Below, piece by piece: positions 43,710-51,378 of a DNA stretch of 64,000 nucleotides (within the stretch, counting starts at the first letter, position 1; each line of letters begins with the position of its first letter). The notes below the pieces were generated by a model, which saw only the letters and a list, made by a program, of their open reading frames with translations, was not told the DNA's origin and did no database searches. The stretch is from Ottowia sp. (GTDB lineage Bacteria; Pseudomonadota; Gammaproteobacteria; Burkholderiales; Burkholderiaceae_C). The translations under genes were made by a program, and so were the position numbers. The stretch spans positions 434,001 to 498,000 of the forward strand of contig NZ_JADJCO010000003.1 of assembly GCF_016703145.1 (NCBI RefSeq). Reading direction: 5' to 3'.

Positions 43710-45092
43710 ATGAACACTCCCTACCGTGAGCGCCGCGCCCGCGCCGCCGCGCAACTGGGCGAGGGCGCCGTCGCCATCGTGCCCACGGCGCGGGTTCAGG
43801 TGCGCAACCGCGACAGCGACTTTCCCTTCCGCCCGGACAGCTACTTCCACTACCTGACCGGCTTCATCGAGCCCGAGGCCTGGCTGGTGCTGGGCGCCGA
43901 CGGCCGCAGCACGCTGTTCTGCCAGCCCAAGGACATGGAGCGCGAGATCTGGGACGGCATCCGCCTGGGCCCCGAGGCCGCGCCAGCCGCGCTGGGCGTG
44001 GACGAGGCGTATCCGGTTCATGAACTGGACGCGCGCCTGCCCAAGCTGCTGGAGAACACCGCCACCGTCTGGTACCCCTTCGCCACCCACCCCGGGCTAG
44101 AGACGCGCGTGGACGGCTGGCTGGGCCAGGTGCGCGCCCGCGCGCGCTTCGGCGCGCTGGCGCCCGAGGGCCAGCGCGACCTGTGCGCCGTGCTGGACGA
44201 GATGCGCCTGGTCAAGGACGCGCACGAGCTGGACCTCATGCGCCGCGCCGCCGCCATCAGCGCCCGCGCCCACGTGCGCGCCATGCAGACCAGCGCCCGC
44301 ATGCTGCGCGCCGGCCAGGACGTGCGCGAATACCACCTGGACGCCGAGCTGCTGCACGAATTCCGCCAGCACGGCTCGGAGTTCCCGGCCTACGGCAGCA
44401 TCGTCGCCGCCGGCGCCAACGCCTGCGTGCTGCACTACCGCGCCGATGCCGCGCGCATCCGGGACGGCGAGCTGGTGCTGATCGACGCCGGCTGCGAGCT
44501 GCAGGGCTACGCCAGCGACATCACCCGCACCTTCCCCGCCAACGGCCGCTTCACCGGCCCGCAGCGCGCGCTGTACGAGCTGGTGCTGGCCAGCCAGCAG
44601 GCGGCGGCGGAGGCGACCCGGCCCGGCGCGCGCTTCACCGACCCGCACGAGGCCACGGTGCGCGTGCTGGCCCAGGGCCTGCTCGACCTGGGCCTGCTGG
44701 ACGCGGCCAAAGTGGGCAGCGCGCAGGACGTGATCGCGCAGCGCGCCTACTTCCCGTTCTACATGCACCGCACCAGCCACTGGCTGGGCATGGACGTGCA
44801 CGACTGCGGCAGCTACGTCGAGCCGTCCGAGGTGGGCCAGGTGAGCGAGCGGCGCGACCCGCTGTCGGGCGAGCTCATCAAGGACCGTCCCGCCCGCATC
44901 CTGCGCGAAGGCATGGTGCTGACCCTCGAACCCGGCCTGTACGTGCGCCCCGCCGAGAGCGTGCCCCGCCCGTTCTGGAACCTGGGCATCCGCATCGAGG
45001 ACGACGCCGTGGTGACCGCCGGCGGCTGCGAGCTGATCTCGCGCGGCGTGCCCGTCGATCCCGACGCCATCGAGGCGCTGATGCGGGGGTGA
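43710..45092 (+). CDS. pepP: Xaa-Pro aminopeptidase (aminopeptidase P)
   Basis: 460-residue M24 metallopeptidase that removes N-terminal residues before proline. The N-terminal domain has RNRDSDFPFRPDSYFHYLTG. The catalytic pita-bread domain has metal ligands in LIDAGCELQGYASDITRTFP (two Asp), HRTSHWLGMDVHD (His), LREGMVLTLEPGLY (Glu) and IRIEDDAVVT (Glu). The stop overlaps the GTG start of the MOSC gene. Intact. Confidence 0.95.
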   Translation: MNTPYRERRARAAAQLGEGAVAIVPTARVQVRNRDSDFPFRPDSYFHYLTGFIEPEAWLVLGADGRSTLFCQPKDMEREIWDGIRLGPEAAPAALGVDEAYPVHELDARLPKLLENTATVWYPFATHPGLETRVDGWLGQVRARARFGALAPEGQRDLCAVLDEMRLVKDAHELDLMRRAAAISARAHVRAMQTSARMLRAGQDVREYHLDAELLHEFRQHGSEFPAYGSIVAAGANACVLHYRADAARIRDGELVLIDAGCELQGYASDITRTFPANGRFTGPQRALYELVLASQQAAAEATRPGARFTDPHEATVRVLAQGLLDLGLLDAAKVGSAQDVIAQRAYFPFYMHRTSHWLGMDVHDCGSYVEPSEVGQVSERRDPLSGELIKDRPARILREGMVLTLEPGLYVRPAESVPRPFWNLGIRIEDDAVVTAGGCELISRGVPVDPDAIEALMRG

Positions 45093-45685
45093 GCGCCATT
45101 CCGCGCATCGTCTCCGTCAACGCAGGGGCCGCGCGGCCCCTGCGCGTGGCCGGCGGCCGCACGCTGCTGAGCGGCATCCGCAAGACGCCGGTGGCCGGCC
45201 CGGCCGCCGTGCGCGCGCTGGGGCTGGCGGGCGACGAGCAGGCCGACCTCAGCGTGCACGGCGGCCTGCAGAAGGCGGTGTACGCCTACCCGCGGGAACA
45301 CCTGCCGTTCTGGCGCGAGCAGCGCCGCGCGCGCGGCGTCAGCCTGTTCGACGAGGCGCTGCCGCCCGGCTTCATGGGCGAGAACCTCTCGATCACCGGC
45401 CTGCTGGAACGGGATGTGTGGATCGGCGACACACTGCGCTTCGACGGCTCGGACTGCGTGCTGCGCGTGACCGCGCCGCGCGAGCCCTGCGGCAAGTTCT
45501 GCGCCGTGATGGGCTTCGCCGAGGCCGCTCGCGTGATGGTGCGCGAGGCGCGCTGCGGCTTCTACCTGGCGGTGGACACGCCGGGCGAGCTGCAGGCCGG
45601 CATGCCCTTGCACCTCACGCCCGGCCAGCGCGGGCTGTCGCTGGTGGAAGCGGTGCATGCCAAGTGGGCCAAGCACCGCAACTGA
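45089..45685 (+). CDS. MOSC domain protein (YiiM-like)
   Basis: 198-residue protein starting with GTG 45089, overlapping the pepP stop (GTGA). MOSC features: RIVSVNAGAARPL, SGIRKTPV, GDEQADLSVHGGLQKAVYAY, PREHLPFW, FMGENLSITGLLE, and the conserved cysteine in APREPCGKF. Relatives such as YiiM bind molybdenum cofactor and reduce N-hydroxylated compounds such as 6-hydroxylaminopurine. moaC in this window makes part of the cofactor, but the loci are not linked. Confidence 0.9.
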   Translation: MSAIPRIVSVNAGAARPLRVAGGRTLLSGIRKTPVAGPAAVRALGLAGDEQADLSVHGGLQKAVYAYPREHLPFWREQRRARGVSLFDEALPPGFMGENLSITGLLERDVWIGDTLRFDGSDCVLRVTAPREPCGKFCAVMGFAEAARVMVREARCGFYLAVDTPGELQAGMPLHLTPGQRGLSLVEAVHAKWAKHRN

Positions 45686-45688
45686 AGG

Positions 45689-45754
45689 ATATTTGTGCCA
45701 AATCCGCCCACAGTCCGCTCCGATGCTGCGCTGAAAGCTATTAAAACAGAAGCA
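45689..45754 (+). repeat. Family A repeat, intergenic
   Basis: Forward copy: ATATTTGTGCCAAATCCGCC, CACAGTCCGCTCCGATGCTG, CGCTGAAAGCTATTAAAACA, GAAGCA. Between the MOSC gene and the enoyl-CoA hydratase gene. Confidence 0.85.
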
Positions 45755-45783
45755 ACCTCTTGCTTCCATTCGTCAGCGTCACC

Positions 45784-46467
45784 ATGATCCGCGTCCAGGT
45801 CAACCAGGCCGTCTGCGACATCCAACTGGCTCGGCCGACGCGCCTGAACGCCCTCACCCTGGCGTCCACGCAGGCTCTGCTGGAGGCGGTGCGGGAGGCG
45901 CGCCGCGACGACGCCGTGCGCGCGCTGCTGCTCAGCGGCGAAGGCCGCGCCTTCTGCGCCGGCAAGGACCGGGACGACCCGGCCGGCCCCGAGTTCGTGG
46001 CCCTGCTGCAGGCGCTGGCCGAGGCCCTGATGGACTGCCCCAAGCCCGTGGTCGCCGCGGTGCACGGCTGGGCCGTCGGGGCGGGGCTGGAGCTGCTGCT
46101 CAACTGCGACCTGGTGCTGGCCGCGCGCGGCGCCCGCTTCATGCTGCCGGAAACCCACCTCGGCCTGTTCGGCACCGGCGGCGTGGCGGCGCTGCTGCCG
46201 CGCCAGGCCGGGCTGGGGCGGGCCAAGGGCATCCTCATGCTGGGCGAGGCATTCGGCGCCGCGCAGGCCGAACAGTGGGGCCTGGTGTGGGCCGTGCTGG
46301 AGGACGAGGCCGCGCTGCACGCCGAGGCGCGGCGCGTGGCGCGCCGCCTGGCCGGCGCCGACCCGGCGCTGATGGGCCGCCTGAAGGCCGCGCTGCACCG
46401 CGAGGCGGTGGGCGATCTGCAGGGTGTCCTGGCGCGCGAGGCGGACATCCACTGGCAGATGCGCTGA
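45784..46467 (+). CDS. Enoyl-CoA hydratase/isomerase family protein
   Basis: 227-residue crotonase-fold protein. The oxyanion-hole signatures are GRAFCAGKDRDD and HGWAVGAGLELLLNCDLVLA. A Glu in LPETHLGLFGTGG is in the region of a catalytic acid. C-terminal helices with EARRVARRLAGADP complete the fold. ATG 45784 has only a weak ribosome-binding site. The substrate is not predictable. A family A repeat precedes it and a truncated one follows. Confidence 0.9.
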   Translation: MIRVQVNQAVCDIQLARPTRLNALTLASTQALLEAVREARRDDAVRALLLSGEGRAFCAGKDRDDPAGPEFVALLQALAEALMDCPKPVVAAVHGWAVGAGLELLLNCDLVLAARGARFMLPETHLGLFGTGGVAALLPRQAGLGRAKGILMLGEAFGAAQAEQWGLVWAVLEDEAALHAEARRVARRLAGADPALMGRLKAALHREAVGDLQGVLAREADIHWQMR

Positions 46468-46476
46468 TAGTGCGCG

Positions 46477-46500
46477 GACAGCTATTGAATTGGAAGCAAT
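46477..46500 (+). repeat. Truncated family A repeat
   Basis: Only the AT-rich end is visible: GACAGCTATTGAATTGGAAG, CAAT. It lies in the 34-base gap between the convergent hydratase and rhombosortase genes. Confidence 0.7.
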
Positions 46501-46501
46501 C

Positions 46502-47095
46502 TCAGCGCCGGCGCCCCATCCACAGCCGCGCGGCCCCGTCCAGCAGCAGCGCCAGGCAGGCGCCGGCCAGCGCGCCGCTCAGGTGGGCGGCGCTCACCAC
46601 GTTGAAGCCCCAGCTGCTGTCGAAGGCCACCGGCACCGCCCAGCCGCGCTCCAGCGCCAGCTTGACCGCCAGCCCGCCGCTGAGCAGCAGGCCCAGCCAG
46701 CGCGTGGCCGGCGCGGCCAGGGCGCGCACGGCCAGCACGCCGGCCGCCGCGTGCACCGTGCCCGACAGGCCCCAGTAGCCGGCCACCTGCGGCCAGTGCT
46801 GCAGCCCCAGCGTGCCCAGCGGCCAGGCCAGCAGCAGCGCCAGCGCGTCGCGCGGCGGGGCGCCCAGGGCGCGGCCCAGCACGGCCAGCGCGCCCAGCGC
46901 CAGCGCGTTGCCCAGCGCGTGCGGCAGGACGAAGTGCACCAGCGGCGCGGTCCACAGCGTCCATGGCGCGGCGGGCCACTGGTCGGCGCGCCAGATCCAG
47001 CGCGCCAGCGCCGGGCCGCTGGTGGCGGTGAGGATGGCGAGCAGCCCGGCCGCGCCCAGCAGCAGGCAGGTGGCGGGCCAGCAGGCGCGGCGCAT
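46502..47095 (-). CDS. rrtA: Rhombosortase (GlyGly-CTERM sorting rhomboid protease)
   Basis: 197-residue intramembrane serine protease of the rhombosortase group. It has about six hydrophobic segments. The nucleophile is probably Ser111 in YWGLSGTVHA, and the partner His171 in SAAHLSGALAG. WTAPLVHFVLPHALGN resembles the rhomboid His/Asn loop. The small size and the WR/HxxxN features fit rhombosortase rather than GlpG. Established role of the family: cleavage of GlyGly-CTERM tails at the inner membrane. A candidate substrate is the S8 protease at 35353-36930. Its ATG is one base after the RND pump stop, so it is coupled to that operon. Confidence 0.87.
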   Translation of the reverse strand: MRRACWPATCLLLGAAGLLAILTATSGPALARWIWRADQWPAAPWTLWTAPLVHFVLPHALGNALALGALAVLGRALGAPPRDALALLLAWPLGTLGLQHWPQVAGYWGLSGTVHAAAGVLAVRALAAPATRWLGLLLSGGLAVKLALERGWAVPVAFDSSWGFNVVSAAHLSGALAGACLALLLDGAARLWMGRRR

Positions 47096-47096
47096 G

Positions 47097-50000
47097 TCAG
47101 GCGGCCCCGGGCGCGGCGTGCGGCGCGCTGGCGCGGCCGCGCCACTGCCGGCCGATCCACTGCGACAGGTCGTCCACGTAGGTGAACACCGCCGGGATCA
47201 CCAGCAGGCTGAGGAAGGTGGAGGTGATCAGCCCGCCGATCACCGCCACCGCCATGGGCGAGCGGAAGCTCGGGTCGGCCGCGCCCCAGCCGATGGCGAT
47301 GGGCAGCATGCCCGCGCCCATGGCCATGGTGGTCATGATGATGGGGCGGGCCCGCTTGTGGCAGGCGTCCATCAGGGCCTCGAAGCGCGGCAGGCCGCGC
47401 TCGCGCCGCGCCAGGATGGCGTATTCGACCAGCAGGATGGAGTTCTTGGTGGCCACGCCCATCAGCATGATGAGGCCGATGAGCGAGGGCATCGAGAACG
47501 CCTGCCGCGCCAGCAGCAGCGCCACGAAGGCGCCGCCCAGCGACAGCGGCAGCGCCGCCAGGATGGTGACCGGGTGCAGCACGTGGTGGAACAGCAGCAC
47601 CAGCACCAGGTAGATGCACAGGATGCCGGTGAGCATCGCCAGGCCGAAGCCGACGAACAGCTCGCCCATCACCTCGGCGTCGCCCACCTCCACCACGCGC
47701 ACGCCGGCCGGCAGGGCCTTGACCGCCGGCAGCTCCTTGGCGGCGGCGGCCACCTCGCCCAGCGGCTGGCCGGACAGCTCGACCTCCAGCGTGACGTTGC
47801 GCGCGCGGTCGTAGCGGTTGATGACGGCCGGGCCGCCGCTGTAGGCCAGGCGCGCCACCTGGCCCAGCGGCACCGGCCCCCTGGCGCCGGGCACGTGCAG
47901 GTGCGCTAGGGTGTCCAGGTCGCGCCGCGCACTGTCCTGCAGCTTGACGACGATGGGGATCTGGCGCTGCGGCAGGTTGAGCTTGGGCAGTTGCGCGTCG
48001 TAGTCGCCCAGCGTGGCCACGCGCAGCGTGTCGGCGATGGCGCTGCTGGTCACGCCCAGATCGGCGGCGCGGGCGAAGTCGGGGGTGACGGCGATCTCCG
48101 GCCGCACCAGGCTGGCGGTGCTGGTGATGCTGCCCAGGCCGGGCAGGGTGCGCAGCTCGCTCTCCACCGCGCGCGCGGCGGCGCCCAGGGCCTGCGGGTC
48201 CTCGCCCTGCAGCACCAGCAGGTACTTCTCGCCCGAGCCGCCCAGGCCGACCTTGCTGCGCACGCCGGGCAGATCGGCCAGCAGGCGACGCAGGTCGGCC
48301 TCGATGGGCTGCTTCTTGGGCCGCGCGCCGCGCCCGGCCAGCTGAACGGTGAGCGTGGCCTTGCGCACGTCGCCGGTGCCGCCGCCGGCGAACGGGTCGC
48401 CCCCGGCCGCGCCGCCGCCGATGGTGGTGTAGACGCTCCTGACGTATTCGTTGCCCGCCAGCCGCGCGCGCGCCTGCTCGGCCACGCGGCGGGTTTGCGC
48501 CAGGGTGGTGCCGGGCGGCAACTCCAGGTACACCTGGGTCTGCGAGTTGTCGTCGGGCGGGATGAAGCCCGTGGGCAGCAGCGGCACCAGCGCGATCGAG
48601 CCGGCGAAGAACGCCAGCGCGCCCAGCAGCGTCAGCCCGCGGTGGCGCACGCACCAGGCGGCCCAGCGGCCGTAGACGCGCAGCCAGCGCGGGTCCTCCT
48701 GGCCGCCGACGATCGGCTTGATCAGGTAGGCCGCCATCATGGGCGTGAGCAGGCGCGCCACCACCAGCGAGGCCAGCACCGCCAGCGACGCCGTCCAGCC
48801 GAACTGCTTGAAGAACTTGCCCACCACGCCGCTCATGAAGGCCGTGGGCAGGAACACCGCGATCAGCGTGAAGGTGGTGGCGATCACCGCCAGGCCGATC
48901 TCGTCGGCCGCCTCCATCGCGGCCTGGTAAGGCGTCTTGCCCATGCGCAGGTGGCGCACGATGTTCTCGACCTCGACGATGGCGTCGTCCACCAGGATGC
49001 CGACCACCAGCGACAGCGCCAGCAACGTCACGGTGTTGACCGAGAAGCCGAAGGCGTACATGCCGATCAGCGCCGGCAGCACCGACATCGGCAGCGCCAC
49101 CGCCGCGACGAAGGTGGCGCGCCCGTTGCGCAGGAACAGCCACACCACCAGCACCGCCAGCAGCGCGCCCTCGCCCAGCATCTTCAGCGAGGCGTGGTAT
49201 TCCTCCTCGGCCGGGGTAACGAAGTCGAACGCCTCGGTCATCGTCAGGTCGGGCCGCGCGGCGCGCATCCCGGCCAGCGCGGCGCGCACGCCGGCGCCCA
49301 CCTCCACCTCGCTGGCGCCGCGCGAGCGCGCCACCTCGAAGCCGACCACCGGCCGCCCGTCCAGCAGCGCGGCCGAGCGCGGCTCGGCCACGGTGTCGCT
49401 GACCTCGGCCACCTGGTCCAGGCGCAGGTGGCGCCCGTCGGCCAGGGCGATGGGCAGCGCGCGCAACTCCTGCGCCGAGCGCACCGTGGCCAGCGTGCGC
49501 ACCGGCTGCTCGCCGCTGCCCAGGTCCACCCGGCCGCCGGCGCTCTCCAGCTGCACCGCGCGCAACTGGCGCGACACCTGCGCCGCCGTCACGCCCAGCG
49601 CCTGCAGGCGCGCCGGGTCCAGCGCCACGTGCACCTGGCGGTCCACCCCGCCCACGCGGTTGACCGCGCCCACGCCGGGCACGGCCAGCAGGCGGCGGGC
49701 GATGTCGTTGTCCACGAACCAGGACAGCGCCGCGTCGTCCATGCGCGGCGAGGCCACGGTGTAGGCCAGCACCGGCTGGCCGGCGAAGTCCAGCTTGCTG
49801 ACGATGGGGTCGCGCAGGTCGGTGGGCAGGTCGGCGCGCACGCGCGAGACGGCCGAGCGCACGTCGTCCACCGCCTCCTGGATCGGCTTTTCCAGCCGGA
49901 ACTCCACCATCAGCGTCACCGCGCCATCGACGATGGTGGTGGTGATGTGCTTGAGGCCCTGCACCGAGGCCAGGCTGTTCTCCAGCTTGCGCGCGACCTC

Positions 50001-50183
50001 GTTCTCCAGTTGGCCGGGCGTGGCGCCCGGCAGCGCGGCGGTGACGTTGACCATGGGCAGGTCGATGTCCGGGAAGCTCTGCACCTTCATCTGGTGGAAG
50101 GAGAACAGCCCGCCCAGCGTCAGCAGCAGAAACAGCATCAGCGAGGGCACCGGGTTGCGGATCGACCAGGCGGAGAAGTTCAT
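47097..50183 (-). CDS. RND efflux pump, inner-membrane permease (HAE1/AcrB-type)
   Basis: 1028-residue proton-driven drug pump with 12 predicted membrane segments and two large periplasmic loops. It begins MNFSAWSIRNPVPSLMLFLL. TM4 carries the proton-relay pair in LVVGILVDDAIVEVENI. FGWTASLAVLASLVVARLLTPMM and PAVFTYVDDLSQWIGRQW near the end are standard. ATG 50183 lies 22 bases after the fusion-protein stop, with the family A repeat at that junction. Forms a tripartite system with the next two genes. Substrate unknown. Confidence 0.95.
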   Translation of the reverse strand: MNFSAWSIRNPVPSLMLFLLLTLGGLFSFHQMKVQSFPDIDLPMVNVTAALPGATPGQLENEVARKLENSLASVQGLKHITTTIVDGAVTLMVEFRLEKPIQEAVDDVRSAVSRVRADLPTDLRDPIVSKLDFAGQPVLAYTVASPRMDDAALSWFVDNDIARRLLAVPGVGAVNRVGGVDRQVHVALDPARLQALGVTAAQVSRQLRAVQLESAGGRVDLGSGEQPVRTLATVRSAQELRALPIALADGRHLRLDQVAEVSDTVAEPRSAALLDGRPVVGFEVARSRGASEVEVGAGVRAALAGMRAARPDLTMTEAFDFVTPAEEEYHASLKMLGEGALLAVLVVWLFLRNGRATFVAAVALPMSVLPALIGMYAFGFSVNTVTLLALSLVVGILVDDAIVEVENIVRHLRMGKTPYQAAMEAADEIGLAVIATTFTLIAVFLPTAFMSGVVGKFFKQFGWTASLAVLASLVVARLLTPMMAAYLIKPIVGGQEDPRWLRVYGRWAAWCVRHRGLTLLGALAFFAGSIALVPLLPTGFIPPDDNSQTQVYLELPPGTTLAQTRRVAEQARARLAGNEYVRSVYTTIGGGAAGGDPFAGGGTGDVRKATLTVQLAGRGARPKKQPIEADLRRLLADLPGVRSKVGLGGSGEKYLLVLQGEDPQALGAAARAVESELRTLPGLGSITSTASLVRPEIAVTPDFARAADLGVTSSAIADTLRVATLGDYDAQLPKLNLPQRQIPIVVKLQDSARRDLDTLAHLHVPGARGPVPLGQVARLAYSGGPAVINRYDRARNVTLEVELSGQPLGEVAAAAKELPAVKALPAGVRVVEVGDAEVMGELFVGFGLAMLTGILCIYLVLVLLFHHVLHPVTILAALPLSLGGAFVALLLARQAFSMPSLIGLIMLMGVATKNSILLVEYAILARRERGLPRFEALMDACHKRARPIIMTTMAMGAGMLPIAIGWGAADPSFRSPMAVAVIGGLITSTFLSLLVIPAVFTYVDDLSQWIGRQWRGRASAPHAAPGAA

Positions 50184-50198
50184 GGCGCGGCGCTCCGT

Positions 50199-50261
50199 TT
50201 GCTATCTACTTGGTAGCTGATGGCGCAGAATCGGCGCTGGCTGGAGGCTTATTTTGCTCTG
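50199..50261 (-). repeat. Family A repeat spanning the fusion-protein stop
   Basis: Reverse copy: TTGCTATCTACTTGGTAGCT, GATGGCGCAGAATCGGCGCT, GGCTGGAGGCTTATTTTGCT. It encodes the last residues of the membrane fusion protein (KPPASADSAPSATK) and part of the gap to the pump gene. Confidence 0.88.
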
Positions 50262-51378
50262 AATCCTCGACCACGCGCACGACGTCGCCGTCGTTGAGGA
50301 AGGCCGCGCCGCGCACCGCCACGCGCGCGTTCGCGTCCAGCCCGCGCGTGACCTCGATGCGCTCGCCCGCCAGCCGGCCGGTGTCCACGCGCGTCAGGCG
50401 CACGCGGTCGCCGTCGTGCAGCGCCAGCACGTGGGCGAAGCCGTCGCGCATCACCACCGCCTCCTGGGGCACCGTCAGGGCCTCGTCCTGGCCCAGTTGC
50501 ACGCGCCCGCGCGCGAACATGCCCGCGCGCGCCAGCGAGCCGGCCGGCAGGTCGACGTAGACCAGGGCGTAGCGCGTGCGCGCGTCCACCGTCGGCGCCA
50601 CCTGGCGCACCGCGCCGGCCACCTGCGGCGCGGGCGCGTCGGGCGGGCCGGGCAGCTCCACCGCCACCGGCTGGCCGGGCTGGATCAGCGTCAGCTGCTC
50701 GGCCATCACCTCGGCGCGCCACTCCAGCCGGCCGCGCCGCACCAGGCGGAACAGCTCGGCGCCCTGCTGCACCACCTGGCCGACGGTGGCCGTGCGCGCC
50801 GAGATCACGCCCGCGTCCGGCGCCAGCACCTGCGTGTTGCGCACGCGGATGGCCTGGCTGGCCAGCACCGCGCGCGCCGCCTCGGCGCGGGCGCGCGCGG
50901 TCTTCTCGGCCGTCAGGTACTGCTGGATCTGCTGCTGGCTCAGCGCGCCGCGGCCCTCCACGGCGCGGGCGCGCGCGGCGTTGCCGGCGGCCTCGGCCAG
51001 CGCCGCCTCGGCCTCGGCCAGGCTGGCGCGCGCCTGCGCCTGGTCCTGCTGCACCGGCGCGGGGTCGAAGGTGGCCAGCACCTGGCCCTTGGCCACCACG
51101 TCGCCCACGCTGGCGCGCACGTCGGCCAGCCGCAGGCCGGCCGCGTCGGTGCCCACGCTGGCCTCCTGCCACGCGGCGATGTCGCCATTGGCCGCGATCT
51201 CGCGCGGCAGGCTCTGGCGCCGGGGCCGCGCCGCCGTCACCGTGAGCGCCGGGCGCGGCGCGCTGGCCGCCGCTTGCGGACCGGACGCGGCGCCCGCCGG
51301 CGCGCCGCCGTCCCTGGCGCCGCAGGCGGCGAGCAACAGGACGGTGGCGAGGGCGGGAATCGAACGGGCAGCGGTCAT
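50206..51378 (-). CDS. RND efflux periplasmic adaptor (membrane fusion protein)
   Basis: 390-residue lipoprotein. The lipobox is LLLAACGA after a short hydrophobic start. It has the standard order: barrel-sandwich (DVVAKGQVLATFDPAPVQQ), alpha-hairpin (ARASLAEAEAALAEAAGNAA), second lipoyl half (VLAPDAGVISARTATVGQVV) and beta-barrel. The last 15-18 residues (KPPASADSAPSATK) come from a family A repeat, so the native C-terminus was probably replaced or extended. Its start overlaps the outer-membrane factor stop by four bases (ATGA). Confidence 0.93.
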   Translation of the reverse strand: MTAARSIPALATVLLLAACGARDGGAPAGAASGPQAAASAPRPALTVTAARPRRQSLPREIAANGDIAAWQEASVGTDAAGLRLADVRASVGDVVAKGQVLATFDPAPVQQDQAQARASLAEAEAALAEAAGNAARARAVEGRGALSQQQIQQYLTAEKTARARAEAARAVLASQAIRVRNTQVLAPDAGVISARTATVGQVVQQGAELFRLVRRGRLEWRAEVMAEQLTLIQPGQPVAVELPGPPDAPAPQVAGAVRQVAPTVDARTRYALVYVDLPAGSLARAGMFARGRVQLGQDEALTVPQEAVVMRDGFAHVLALHDGDRVRLTRVDTGRLAGERIEVTRGLDANARVAVRGAAFLNDGDVVRVVEDSEQNKPPASADSAPSATK

